Positions 12,685 through 26,400 of a stretch of DNA of 64,000 bases are shown in pieces. The DNA is taken from contig JARYHS010009186.1 of the NCBI GenBank assembly GCA_031002005.1, positions 257,453,199 through 257,517,198 of the forward strand, in the 5' to 3' direction. Numbering within the stretch: the first letter of the stretch is position 1; each line of letters opens with the position of its first letter. Under the pieces are notes generated by a model, which did no database searches, had not been told where the DNA came from, and saw only the letters and a list, made by a program, of their open reading frames with translations. The position numbers and the translations under genes are program-made. This DNA comes from Vandiemenella viatica. Lineage: Eukaryota > Arthropoda > Insecta > Orthoptera > Morabidae.

Positions 12685-13922
12685 TTATAAATATTAACCA
12701 TATTCCACATGGCAAAAGTTTTTCTTCAGCTCGGAACTATGGACAGGGTTGATGCTAGGAATCTTGGGTCCCCACCCCCGATTAATTATTTTCTACTTAC
12801 AACTGTTTTTCTTTATGGATAAATCCAGAAAATTTGAATGCAAAAATGTTCAAAATCATAAGCACAGATTTAACCCCCCCCCCCTTGCCCTACATTGCCA
12901 GCCCTTGTTATGGAACAACAATTGTAAATAAAAGAAGTTTTCCTGACACACTTTTTCAATTACAAATAGTTGTACCATCCCACATTGGTAAAAGTTTTGA
13001 ACAGATCCGTCCTTAATTTTCAATTTAAATATGTTCACTTGAAGAACAACTAAAAGCAGTAACCACAGATGAACACACTGATGAGGTGCACAAGATTCTA
13101 CAATTAGCGATTAAAGGCATGAGACGAAGTTGAGGTTCTAGACACATTAGAAGAAAGGGTAAGGTACATTTGACTTCGAGAATTAACTATGAGAAACCTT
13201 TGTGCAGGATGGGTGCCATGTTTGCTAAATTCTAACTGAAAACTTACGTGGAAATAAATTACTCAGCCATGTTTTGTGAGTTGTAAAAGACATTCTACCA
13301 ATTATGGACGTGGTGTGGTCCAACACCAAACCAAAAATGAAGCTGCTATCAAAATAGTGGATAGAACTGCCTTAAAATAGTCTATTTCATCTGCCATAAA
13401 GGTCATATGTCTATGCTGGAATGTAAAACTTTTTTCATATAAATTAAGAAAGTATCATCTTTTATCAGTTCATATCTGTTCATAGATATACATTGGCAAA
13501 CTTTGGAGGAAAGTTGCTAAATCCTACTGAAGACACCAAAATTTGTAATGGTGTTTGTCTAAAGGGATAACTTATAAGGAACAATCTGATTCCTGACTAT
13601 TTCTCTATCACTTGCGCTGAGTCTCTTCTCTTCTTGATCTCTTCCTTCTCAAATCTTCTACCCTTGACTGCTGTCTGACATGCATTATGTGGGCTAAGTT
13701 GAATTCGGAGGATTGATACCGGTTTGGTACTGCTGTATTGGAATGAAATATTAAATCTACTTAAAATCCTTTATTTATTAGACATAGGTAATCTGCAGTT
13801 ACAACCTGTGAACTTAAAGTGATCAATATTTAGAAAGTTGTGTGACATAACAGTTTTTTTTCTGATAATTGATCAAGTTTATTTGAAACCAGATCAATTA
13901 TCACAAGTTATTAGGGAGGGAG
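12685..13922. other. Unassigned AT-rich stretch
   Basis: No coding signal was recognised. A C-homopolymer lies near 12873-12883. Confidence 0.5.
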
Positions 13923-14636
13923 TGTAACATAACCATGGAAATTACGGGTATATTTTTTAGTGTAGATTGTGATCTGAGAGGTAGATATAACGTCTTTGGC
14001 GTTGAGCGATTATTTAGCGTGCTTTGGAACAGTCTTGTAATGTCGACGGTCGAGTGAGTAACAGCCAGCGGGAGCTAACTAGCTGCGGCTGCGTGCGTGT
14101 GTGTACAGCTTAACCGATGTTCCGAGGTATAAAACACTGTGTGGACATTGCTGAGGCATTTTGTGGACTATGAAGGTTGTTCTGAGTAAAATGGTTTCAC
14201 ATAAACTGTGTATGGTGAACCGCTGCTGAGTTGGACCGTGTCGATTGTGTAATAATTAATTACGGGGCTTGTACTAAATGTTTCCAACTTTAATTATCCC
14301 CGAATCTGCATTCTCTGGTGAAGAAGATTAGTTTTTAGTGTCTGCTGGCTTGCTTAGAGATTTCAGATGAATAAATTTGAATGAACTGTGAAAGCTGAAA
14401 CGTGGGTGTATTTCTCAGTAGTTTCTTGCTTGTTTTCTGTGACTGCAATTCAATTAATTTATCCAATTAGCAAAAAACCAGCAGGCTGGCGACCGCACGG
14501 CAAACCGAACGTTTTAATTACAAGTGATAAGTAGTGGAGAAAAGCATTGTACATTGTGTTAATCAGTATAGCTTCACTGCTGCATCGACGAACTTTAATT
14601 AATCTAAAGCCCCAACAAACCACGTATGACGTTACA
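13923..14636 (+). repeat. Gypsy-type long terminal repeat
   Basis: A 714 bp LTR beginning TGTAACATAACC and ending ACGTTACA. It contains a TATA-like GGTATAAAACAC near 14130 and AATAAA near 14370, the order expected of U3-R-U5. The PBS follows immediately. Confidence 0.8.
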
Positions 14637-14651
14637 TGGCGACCGTGACAG
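14637..14651 (+). other. Primer-binding site (tRNA-Arg-like)
   Basis: TGGCGACCGTGACAG directly follows the LTR. From memory it is complementary to the CCA-ended 3' terminus of insect tRNA-Arg(UCG) (...CTGTCACGGTCG-CCA). Minus-strand DNA synthesis of gypsy elements starts from such a site. Confidence 0.75.
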
Positions 14652-15328
14652 TTCGTCGATGCAGCACTGAAGCTATACTGATTAACACAATGTACAATGC
14701 TTTTCTCCACTACTTATCACTTATAATTAAAACGTTCGGTTTGCCGTGCAGTCGCCAGTCTGCTGGTTTTTTGCTAATTGGATAAATTAATTGAATTGCA
14801 GTCACAGAAAACAAGCAAGAAACTACTGAGAAATACACCCACGTTTCAGCTTTCACAGTTCATTCAAATTTATTCATCTGAAACTACAAAATCTCTAAGC
14901 AAGCCAGCAGACACTAAAAACTAATCTTCTTCACCAAAGAATGCAGATTCGGGGATAATTAAAGTTGGAAACATTTAGTACAAGCCCCGTAATTAATTAT
15001 TACACAATCGACACGGTCCAACTCAGCAGCAGTTCACCATACACAGTTTATGTGAAACCATTTTACTCAGAACAACCTTCATAGTCCACAAAATGCCTCA
15101 GCAATGTCCACACAGTGTTTTATACCTCGGAACATCGGTTAAGCTGTACACACACGCACGCAGCCGCAGCTAGTTAGCTCCCGCTGGCTGTTACTTACTC
15201 GACCGTCGACATTACAAGACTGTTCCAAAGCACGCTAAACAATCGCTCAACGCCAAAGACGTTATATCTACCTCTCAGATCACAATCTACACTAAAATTA
15301 TACCCGTAATTTCCATGGTTATGTTACA
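14650..15328 (-). repeat. Inverted LTR copy lacking 3' 42 bases
   Basis: Reverse complement of 13923-14594, differing by scattered substitutions and a few indels. It abuts the PBS directly. Confidence 0.85.
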
Positions 15329-16130
15329 GTTGCCTTACCAGATATGTTTACTAAGTTGAATTGCAATTCTAAATTGATATTAGCGGAACCAACTGAATTG
15401 ACGTTCCACTTATGTAATTAGTGGCTGCGTTAGGCTATAACATTTTTGCTGAATAAAGAAGGACTTGTGACTACCATATTAGTGTTTTATTCAATGTCAA
15501 GTACCCACATAATGCTTATTTGAGAGTATGCTTAAATAGAAGACCATTCATATTCTCTGGGTGGCAACCGTGTTAAGAACCAGGCAACTTTGAGTATTAT
15601 GACATGTCAACAGGTAACAACCATTAAGGTCAGAGTTAGTGGGATTGTTTATTGTAATGAACAGGGTAAAGTAATGGGCAAACCAAGAAGAAGCACATTT
15701 CCAGTACAGCTATAATGTCTTAAGTCAAATGAAGAGGTGATACTAGCCATAGATGCATTATTTTTTTTCAAGAACATTCAGAGTTGCACTTGAGGTATGG
15801 ATGCTTTAGTTAAAGAAACAGTGGACAAAGAAATAGAAATACATTTTTAATCTAAATCTGCCCTTGTAAGTATAGATAAAAGGACTATCAGTTACCACAG
15901 TTGATGGCAGGGCAGAATGGTAAAAAAAGGCATAGAAACAGATAAACCGAGGCACATAAAACTATCATATAAGCCTTCATTGGCAAAAAAATTATGATTC
16001 AAATTCTGTTGTTGAAGTGTTAGACCCAATTTAATGACTGTATATGCATTTGTTTCTAGAATGTGGTGCTGTCAAATCTGCTAAGTGATGGTTATATCTC
16101 TTATTTGTAAATGATGTTATATATATATAT
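15329..16130. other. Unassigned stretch between palindromes
   Basis: No gene, ORF of interest or recognised repeat was seen. Confidence 0.5.
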
Positions 16131-16454
16131 CAAATTAGGATAGGGAAATGAGCCACCACTTACCTTTAGATGATGGATGTGGGGCGCGAACACACATAAA
16201 AGACACAAACACAAACAATAAAGAAATTTTCGGGAAAAAAAAACCCTTCGTCAACGAGACAACATTTTCTCAACCGGCGGTCTTTCTGTGAGGCAATCTC
16301 CGGCTGCACCCACCTCTCATAATGTTGTCTCGTTGACGAAGGGTTTTTTTCCCGAAAATTTCTTTATTGTTTGTGTTTGTGTCTTTTATGTGTGTTCGCG
16401 CCCCACATCCATCATCTAAAGGTAAGTGGTGGCTCATTTCCCTATCCTAATTTG
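16131..16454. mobile_element. Palindromic PLE-type terminal repeat
   Basis: Two inverted arms (16131-16266 and 16321-16454) flank a 54 bp centre. Each arm holds CCATCATCTAAAGGTAAGTG, the terminal motif shared with the PLE ends in the 29-35 kb region, and a GACGAAGGG(T)nCCCGAAAA hairpin. AT dinucleotide tracts border the element on both sides. Confidence 0.8.
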
Positions 16455-16493
16455 ATTCCTTTCCGCTACTTAGCGTCTTTTTTTCATTGTTAT

Positions 16494-16516
16494 TATATAT
16501 ATATATATATATATAT
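16494..16516. repeat. (AT)n microsatellite
   Basis: Uninterrupted AT dinucleotide run at the outer edge of the palindromic PLE end. Similar tracts sit beside the PLE ends near 34360, 34715 and 63690. Confidence 0.9.
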
Positions 16517-17032
16517 ACCAGTAATAGCCATTCATGATACCATAGGAAGGGACAATGGATCCTTCAAATCTCAAAATCCAGGGTCTGACATAATGGTCAT
16601 TGTGATTTCACTTTTTAGGCAATTTCATTTATTCATTAAATCGAACGCTAAATACTACTTATCACACAGGACTTAAATAATACAAACAGATGGTGATATT
16701 TGCTTTCAATCTTTTTTTTAAAAAAATGAAAAGCTCCCATGGCAAATAAGCTGGTGCAGATTAACAGTTTGCTATGAAACAAAAAAATCAATACCCAGTG
16801 ACCCTGGAATGACACAAGTTATGTACATTTCTATGCTTTTACTCTTTCACTAACCATCAGTTACCTGGAATCATGGAATACTGTTTGAGATCTGAAAGAA
16901 TTTAAGATGTTGGACTGGCCACAAATTGTACAAGAATACAATAATGACACATATAAACCCCTTCTATAAAGTAGCGAAAACAGTTATCTTATCTCCTTAG
17001 AAGAGAAGGTCTGCAGAAAATTTTGAATAAAA

Positions 17033-17038
17033 TTTATT
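17033..17038 (-). terminator. Candidate poly(A) signal of the TEP gene
   Basis: AATAAA on the minus strand about 210 bp after the stop codon. The region is AT-rich, so the hexamer may be chance; no other evidence for the cleavage site is visible. Confidence 0.35.
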
Positions 17039-17245
17039 AAAAGGTGAAAAATTTAATTCCATTAAATATAACATACAATTCAGTTCACAGCAACAAGAAG
17101 TTTCAAATGTATAATAAAAGATGATAAAATTTTTCTCATATGTAATAATATGTACTGTTTCTTCCCTGAAGATGAGCGGGTTTATCAGCAGTGATGTCTG
17201 AACTGGGAATAGAAATTTTATACTCGCAGAAAGAGAATCTTAAAG

Positions 17246-17412
17246 TTACGGAAGGTCACAACTTTCTCTTGCTGTTCTTAGGGCTGTAGAATATCCACGT
17301 TGAGCTGCTCTCAGAATATAAGAATATGAATCAAGCTTCAGCACAGGTGTTGTATCACCAGTAGTGTTCAGGACTTTTGGTTTACGTTCCAAAAGAATAA
17401 CAAAATTCCCCA
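17246..17412 (-). CDS. TEP terminal exon l with stop
   Basis: After a TTTTTCAG acceptor it reads VGNFVILLERKPKVLNTT, then a SYSYILRAAQRG stretch and ends RESCDLP-stop (TAA at 17246-17248). The last cysteine would be the sixth of the NTR-like module. A candidate minus-strand poly(A) signal AATAAA lies at 17033-17038, about 210 bp past the stop. Confidence 0.85.
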
Positions 17413-20400
17413 CTGAAAAAAATAAGAAAATAGAATATAAAAATTTAATACGAAAATTTCACATTTTTTAAGTGAGAAAATATAGAATGAATATTTGTAA
17501 AATTTCTCATACACATTAATATTAATAAAATAAAATATTTATAACCATTAAGTTTTGCCAAAAATATCCATGGCTCAGTGACATATTGTAAGCTACCTTA
17601 CTATCATTCAAATCCGTTAAACACAGTTTGGTAATAGTAAAACGGGAATAAGTGGAGGACCAGATGCCGCAGCTTAGAGCCATATATGTAGTAAATTAAA
17701 GTCGCAAAGTTAACTAATTAGTCAATACAGTTGCTAAATCAATACTAAATAATAGAAATCAAGCGGTAAACATACCTAAACAGCTGTAGTAGAGCATAAT
17801 CCATTACGCTAAGTGCAATATCTTGTAATGCAGTAATTTCACTATAACACAACACTTTTCGCCACTTTAAAAGTTCTTCATAATAATAATAAGCCATAAG
17901 TAAATAATGTTTTCAGTAATAAAGAGTTTAAAGTTATTTCAAGCATAAAACACCGGTAGCTTAATTTATTATGTAAACTTGCACTATAAACTTCATGAAA
18001 CCATATGTTTAAAGCAATATTTGAAATCAGCTGATAGCGTGAGATAAACGTAATTTCTTCCAGTATAACATACTAAAATTTTATAAATATATATACGATA
18101 ATGAATGGCCACCTCTTACGCAAACTTCTTCCTAGGCACCCAAGTTATATGTCTGAAGTGGGACTCTCAGTTTCTAGCATAAAATACTGTTAACTGAAGT
18201 TTAACAATGGTGAAAATTGGACTGAACAGCAAGGACTCACGCAGTGAAGAAAACCACAACCCCATTTCCAAATCCTTCTTAATGAGACAACTTCTAATTA
18301 AATCATCATATTGTGATACAATAATGTAAAATTCACAAGAATACTTTCTTTGAACATGCAACTTTATGCAGGTAATTAGATTTAACATAAATTAGAAATG
18401 GCAATATTTAAAAGCATTTGATATAAGTAAATTAAAATTTGAATGTGGCATACCTTTCTCCAGAGGTTTACATTTACAGTTATTTTCAATTTCAAGCAAT
18501 ACTGACTTCCCGATTCTAGTTATAGGCCTCCCAGGACTCATATCCAAGAGGAGACGTACATTTCCACCTTTTCTGATAGTAAGCTTGTATACCTCAAATG
18601 AATCACAATACACACTGCCAAAATTTTCAAAAAATGAATCTCTGCATATTGGACATGATGGACTATCTGTAAAGTAAAAAAAAAGTATAATTGTTAAATT
18701 TTATCACCGGGACAACAAAGATTTTTAATCATATGCAATATCACTTACCATGAATGATATTTAGTGTAATGTTTTAAGACTTAATTTTTTTAAGGAACTT
18801 ATAATTTCATCAGGCAGAATTATGAACAGAATAAATTTTTAAATTAATAAAATCATAAATTACATTTCTGATCATTTGCACTCTTATGGATAGTTAATTT
18901 CATTTAATGTAATTGTAATGACACACTCATCTTGGAGCCAATTTCCCTACTCACCTACTTTAACATTTCACTGTTTAGATCTTCAATATATCTGTGGCCA
19001 TTAGATACATAGATAGATAGATATGTTCACTTTGATCCCATGTGAGAATAATCTCGGGGATGTGGAACAGTGCTACATACACTTTTTTAATAATGTCAAT
19101 ATTGGATGTAGTCTTCTCGGGAGACTAGCTGAGTAATTAAAGTGTTTCCACACGATATTTTGGCGATCTGAGAATCCATCGCTAGTCTCTCGAGAAGACT
19201 ACATCCATTCTCAACGCAGAGAAAGACTTCGTTCCTATATAATGTCAATATTACTATATAATTGATAATATTATTATATATTGACAACAAGTTAGCTACA
19301 ACCCATTAGAATAATCAATATCCCCTGTAATCTACAAATACAATCCTGAGTTAATTACTACTTATTATCTGGAATAGTGTATACACTTGTTACCAGCATC
19401 TAATAACCAGTTATTTTCTTACCAACCAGTTACCATAATAAGTTTCACTGTAATTTATGACTATGTATTATATCACGTTACTTACTATTTATGTGGAACA
19501 GTACACACACTTATTAACAATATCAATTATACTACCAACAATTCATAAGCAGTCAATTACTTAAAAATCTTTTGGTATGATAATTTTTCACAACAGTTTT
19601 GAGTGCATGCTATCTCATGTTAGTTTCTATATATGAGTGAAACTTTATAAACAGTGTAATTACTTAATTTGTCAAAAGTTCATATATCATTTTAGTAATT
19701 GTGGACAACTTTGTCACCTTCCCCTTCCATACATCATATATACTATTTTATCAGTCATTCTTAGTAACCAAATTCTAAGAAGAAAATTCTTTCACAGAGT
19801 AAAATGGGTTCTGAAGCAGAAAATCTTTCAGTTTGGACTTAAAGTAGTTGGGTTTTCCTAGATAACATTTAATTTCTGTTGTTAAGACATTGAATAAGGA
19901 AGCTCCAGTAAATGTTATCCCTTTCTGTACAATTGACAGTGATTTGTAATCCTTGTGAATATTATATTTATTCCTAGTATTATGGCTATGTATGTCAGCA
20001 TTAAGATTGAAGTGTTCAGGATTTTTCACTACAAATGATAGTATGGAGTATACAAACTGTGCTGCCATTGTTAGTACACCTAGGTTTTTAAATAGATTTC
20101 TACAAGACATCTGTGGGCTTGCTCCACAAATAGTTCTTACAGCACGCTTTTGCAATTTAAATACCCTCTGTGCTTGTGACAAGTTTCCCCAGAAAGAGAT
20201 GCCATAAGTGAGCAGTGAGTGAAAATATGCAAAATATACTAACTTTCTGGTTTCTATATTAGCTATTCTAGATATTACCCTCAGTGAAAATGTTGCAGAA
20301 TTCAGTTTTTTAAGAAGTTCTTGAATATGTTGCTTCCAATTCAATTTGTTATCAATATATACACCCAGGAATTTTGTGAAACTGCTTTCACTGATTGCTT

Positions 20401-23400
20401 TTCCTTCTGATATCAAATTATAGCTGTCCTTTGTTTTATTTTTTGTAACAAAACTGAAGTAACTGTGTCTTTTCTACATTAAGTATTAGTTTGTTAGCAT
20501 TAAACCACCTGATAATTTTCTTTATAGCATCATTTGCTGTGTTTTTGAGGTTTTGTGCTGATGGGTCTTTCAACGATATGCTAGTATCATCTGCAAAGAG
20601 GACCATGTGTTTATTATCACCTAGTATATGTGGGAGATCATTTATATAGATTAAGAACAGCAGAGGACCAAGAATTGAACCCTGAGGCACACCACATTTA
20701 ACTATACCCCGTTCTGAGTTTATAACATCTCCTGTATTAGCATCTTTCAGTGATACACATTGCTTTCTATTTTCCAGGTATGATTTAAACCAAAGTCCTG
20801 GCTTACCACTAACTCCATAGTGGTCTAATTTACGTAGTACAATTTCATGATCAATACAGTCAAGGTTGCAGATGTAGATCGTTTGCCAGTGGCCATTCAT
20901 TGAGAGGCAGCTGGAAGTGAATGCAGCAGAGCAGGGGTGGATCCAGGATTTTGGTTTGGGAGGGGCTTGAGCAGACTTTGTTTTGCGGGGGGGGGGGGGG
21001 GGCTTGGTTTGAGTGCATAGGCTTGCCTTTAGTGGATTTTGGCTATTTATAGTCTCCTCGGGCCTCAAATCCGTAGAACTAAAAAAAAAAGGTCTCCAAA
21101 ATTACAATGTCGTAGATGGACCTAGATACCCCTGGATCCGCCCCTGCAGCAGAGGTAGGTTTGTTAGTGTATGAGGTACACTGTGCTGCTATTAGCAAGG
21201 TCTTCCATGTGGTCAGATTGGAATATGGTACAGTAGCCAGATGAATGTTGCAGGTATTACAGCAAGGACTGTTGCATGGAAATGGACAATGTGGTGGTTT
21301 TAGAGAATCTGAAGAGCAGTATTTATGGACTATGATATTCTTGAGATCAGATGGTTTGCTGAAACGTGTGTGTTTGTGGCGTGGGGGGGGGGGGGGGTCA
21401 GTGGGCAGAATTTTGGGAAGAAGGGTGAATGTTTCAGGGAAGGAACATATGAAGTCATGCCCACATTGCAGGATTCAATTAATGGAATCCAGAAATGGGA
21501 AGTACTGGGTAATTAATTAAGGGCTATAATTGTATTTTAAAGGTGCAGGGTGAGAGTAGTTATGTGGAATGTAGCTAGCAGGATGAGTGATTTGCTTTTG
21601 CATTAGATCTGCAGGGCAGCAGTAGGATTTGAGAGGCTTTGAGAATACCTGTAAAGGGATTATTGAACAAAACAGAGGCATCTGCCATGGATGGCATGGT
21701 TGTAAGCAAGGGAATGTTTAGGGTGGAAGAGATGGCAAATGTCAAAGTGAAGATGATATTTATATATTATTCGCAGGAAACTAAGGAAAGCTTTTGGGAT
21801 AGTGCTCTTACAGAAACAGTTGAAATTCACATCATCACTTATCTTCTAAACTAGTATTGTGGTTTCCAACTTAGTGATGCTTGGATAGTGGTTATTCTGA
21901 CTGCTCATCTTGATGTTCTGTTTTTTGTGTTCTGCAGGATGTTAATGACATCTGAGAGGGCTGCAAGACAATGTATCAACACCCGACATTGTTATATCAG
22001 TCTATCAAGACCATACTCTTGGCTAGCTTCAAACTTCAGGGATTATGGCTCTTCACCTGAACATGATAACAGTAATCAAAATATTGTGTTTAAACAAACA
22101 TTTTAACTTAGTTAGCTTCCAGTGAAGAATCTATCAATGTACTACTATAAATGAGTGGAACTGATGTGCCCACAGGGCAATATCCACATTGAGAAACACA
22201 ATATATGTGTGGGCCTAAGACCAGGTGGTATATACAGATTGGCTATAGTTGAGGGAATCGCAGATGTTGATCCACAAAAGACAAAATGTGTTCAATGGCT
22301 GAACCATATGCTTGTAAGGATCTTAGAATTTTAGTAAATTCTAGCCTCACACCTTTAGGAATTAGAGGGAAAGCTTACTCTGTAGGAAAATATAGTTTCA
22401 TTTCGTGTATAGGTTATGAGAGTAAAGCTTTATATAGCATGAAGATACTGTAACCAAACAAACTGAATAAACCCTTTTAGGAACTGTAAAAGTATTCAAA
22501 AGTAAATAAAAGCCCTAAAGTAAACCTTCTATAACAGAAAGAAAACATTAGTTTGGGAGGAAATAGGTTAAATCACTCAAAGTCAATTTCAAATAATAAA
22601 TTTTGCCATAAGTTAACTTCACAGTTTCTAAACCAATTTGAATGCAGTAAAGACTTTTAGTAGTTGCTAAATGCCGGATATAAACTGAGGTGGTAGTTAG
22701 GTTGGCAAGCATGTGGGCGCATGGTTACAATTGTCTCAGTCTTGTTTATTACAATAAATACCAAATACAATACAACTTTACACAACAATATCAACAACTT
22801 CAAACATAAGATTTCGACACTATATCATGTAATAAGCTTGATTACCAATCGGTTACTTAAAATTCCCCCAAGACATACTTATATTAAATAACCACAATAC
22901 TAGTTGGCCTTAATGATCCATGATGGCCCAAGAGTCCAAGGATTTACACACTTAAATTTACTTATGTCTAAACAACAATTTAATAATGGTAGAATATCCG
23001 GTGCTATAAGTTCCTAAACAGGATTTCCAAAGATCGAGCTTCTCAAGGCACTTATATCAGTTGACCTCAACCAACACTGGTCTGTTTTAATGTTTCAGCC
23101 CCCCTCAAGGGTACAGACAAACATACATACACTGTTTCCCTCATGTGAAAGAACAGCCATTAGTGACATAGATTGTCCCACGCAATCACGAACACCAAAC
23201 AGAAAATCTCCAATTGCACCGAGGAAGCAGAAAATACAACGAAGTTGAATTGTCAGAATACCACGAACTCTCTAACAGTCTATCCACTCGTGGAACATGA
23301 AGGCACAGGTTGCTCCAGAAGGTGCCAAAGCACACACTTTACGAGGACCCCAAACTGCCATATAGTCTGGGCATGTGAGGCGACGACACAGTTTACGGCC

Positions 23401-26400
23401 ACTCAGAACTGCTTGTCAGACCAGGCACCGTCAATAACCCCTCGTCGACGGCCAAGTATCACGTTGCTCCGCCTAACTGCTGCCCGTGCATGGAGCACGT
23501 CGCCTTCTTCAACTGCCGCTTCCGACACCGCCACTTCCTCCTCAGACTGTTCACTTCCTAGCCGAGACTGACCGCAGAGACTGACCACAGAGACTGACCG
23601 CAGAGACTCCCCTCTTTCCCGCGCCCGGCGATGGAGGTCCAACTGTCGGTATTGGTACTGGTACTGCTAACGCTTCACTCTTCTTACTGCCTCTGGTACT
23701 GGTACACTGACGGACCGAGCGGCCCCATTAACTGCCTCCCTGGGTGCCCGCTGCCCGTCCGGGCCTTACGCTTCCCGACGACCCAGGGAGGTACGCCGCC
23801 TCCGACAGTCAACGAAGCTCCGACACTCCTTCCTCACTGGATATCGCACTGGCCCTCACTGGTACACTGACGGACGGAGCGGCCCCATTAACGGCCTCCC
23901 TGGGCGCCCGCTGCCCGTCCGGGCCTTACGCTTCCCGATGACCCAGGGAGGTACTCCGCCTCCGACAGTCCACGCAGCTCCGACACTCTCTGCAGCACTG
24001 ACGTTACTTGACTGCTTATCCGACTGGGTATCCAACTGGTACTGGCCGCGCCGGGTCACTGCTTATATACACCACGCTATCCAGCAGAGGGCACTACTCC
24101 ACCGCGGCGCTGCCTAGCGGAGCAGCAGGCGTGCGACAGAAGACAATCGCTCGCCAGATGGCAGAAATTCCGCCACAGCGCCCCCTAGCGAAGCGGTGGG
24201 CTGACGGCAGATGATGGCCACAGCATGAAGATTAGCCACGCACGGCTCATAAACTTTGTATAATAATAAATAAACTTTAAACCAACCGAAAATTAAATAA
24301 TCATTAATAATACAACTTTGGAATTATGAGCTTCTACTTTGGAAGTATTTTGTCATTTTTAAACCGATTTACGAGCAAGAAAGTAACTCAATATTTAATA
24401 AACCAACTAAAGTAATTCTCTGTAACAATATTAACACCTTTTACTAACCTTAAAGATGATAATCCAAAATAATCCAGTTCAGCACACAAGCAACTCCTAA
24501 TATTTGGCATTTCACTGTTTTCACACACTTTCGAGCAGAATAAAGTAATTTTAATGAAGTAATAATGAAATTAAAATATAAATTCACTAAAATTTCGTAG
24601 TTTCCGAACGTTTAAATAACTTAAAACAATTTTTAATACTTCGTCAGATGCACTTCACTTTTAAAATTTTTTATCTCAAAAGCCTAGAGAACATTCGAAA
24701 TAAAAAGTAGATTTCCGGGAAGACCTAAAAATCTAATATCACATATAATAATTTCAAGTAATTCCAGGCAATAGAACCGATTCTATAGAGATCTTAAAAT
24801 TTAGTTTTCATTACAACCATGTGGTCAACTTAGAAATTATTTACAGCTGTTTACGAACAGATACAGAGACGAGATAACTTTCAGATGCGTAATTTAATTC
24901 AGAGAATCTCTTGGTAATTTTATATTTCGGATAGAAGTAATAGGAACAAAGTTATTAAATTAAATCTGAAATAACATTTTTTAGTGAATCTTACACACTT
25001 TGTAATTAAACTATCCGTGCATCAATTTTAATAAAAGTTACACCAATAAACTCAGGAATTTTAGTAGAACACGGTGATAATAATATTATTTGTGTAAATA
25101 GTAGCTTTATAAAAATGACGAAATAAAGAAGCTTCTAGAACAATAGTAATTCTCCAGGGTAGGAAAATAGTTCACTCCTACTGTTAAGGTTCTTCGGTGG
25201 TCTTAATTTACTGCATTAATTAATTAAAAGTCCACCAAAAAAACAATGTATGTTGATGCTCGTTTATTTTCAATCAAAACAAGTCTGCGACATTCACAAG
25301 CATAGTTGTTACAATCCAAAGATGCAATCGAAAACTGAATGAAAACTTGCATGAATGTCTCTGTAACACTGAATGAATACTTAATGCAAACTTTTAATAA
25401 ATTCTCTTGCACCATTCGGTTCTTAAACATATTAAATGGCCTTTAAATAATTTTCTTACCTAAAACAAAGTCTATATACACTTATTTACAAGAATTTACA
25501 AAATAAACATATCAAATCACTTTCAAGCAAACTTTGGCTCACTACAAATATTTCACACAGTACAATATTATTCAAAATTCAGGTATTAGGGCTGTTACAC
25601 TACGCTAAGATCTTTTAAACCAAATGCTTAAAATTATTCACTATATATCCATTATTTCAGTATTAAGAAAGTATAAACACTGTCACACTTAAAGTTTCAT
25701 ATAATTGTTTAGTTACTGAGATATTTCCGGCCTAAATTTCCTAGGTGTTAGCGGAAAGCTGCGTTTTGGCTCTGACGTCAGAGAGGGTATAAAACATGAC
25801 GCCATGTTGAGACGACATCTTTTCGGGTCTGGAAGCTATACTATCATGACGTGAGAAGCGTGTGTGCGGGTGAGTTGGTAGCTCAGGTTTTGGGTTGGTA
25901 CTACCGGGTCGGCCATCATGGAACTTTGGCTTTGGGCGCGGCACTTGTTTTCTTAACATGAACTTGTGATCTTCATCAGGGGTCGGTCGGTCTAATCTTC
26001 TCTCCACAATCTGCAAACTTTCGAACGAGTGTTTGATTTTGCCTAATCAACTTTAAGAATGCTGTTCGAACTTTTAATTTCATTTAAATAAACTTGAAGA
26101 ATTTTTGGGAAAGTGAACTGTTTTATTTCTGTAGCTGTGGTAATACCTTTTCAATATTTGAGGTCATCAAATATTGTGGCGACCTTAAGCGTTCTAGTTG
26201 AATATCCTGGCAACATGGTCAAAGTAAATTAAAAGATTCAGTAAGTTTTCATTGAACAGTGAGGTGCTATCAAGAGTTTAAGTTAAGGCACTTAGGCGAT
26301 ACTCCACCCCGGTATCGGCCTGGGTCCTTACATGCTGCGGCTATAGGTTGCCCGGGGTTGGCAGGTAGGATGTATGCGGAAGGAATGGATTCAGAAGAGA

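Larger units (their letters stand above)
13923..15328. mobile_element. Palindromic LTR element (LTR - PBS - inverted LTR)
   Basis: A 1406 bp near-perfect palindrome with arms 13923-14594 and 14650-15328 around a 55 bp centre. The left arm plus centre form a complete LTR with TGTAAC...GTTACA ends. A primer-binding site follows, then an inverted LTR that lacks its last 42 bases. Both outer ends are therefore LTR 5' (U3) ends. No obvious short target duplication is seen (GGAG left, GTTG right). Confidence 0.85.

Noticed and set aside
16371..16676. 101-residue ORF
   Set aside because: It translates the PLE terminal arm and an AT microsatellite.
20436..21068. 210-residue minus-strand ORF taken as one protein
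   Set aside because: Its first about 65 residues come from the hAT MITE and flanking DNA; only the part from about 20868 is LINE reverse transcriptase.
23173..24214. Plus-strand ORFs in the GC-rich block as host exons
   Set aside because: No protein family features, low complexity, overlap with a tandem duplication, and GC-richness alone makes long chance frames.
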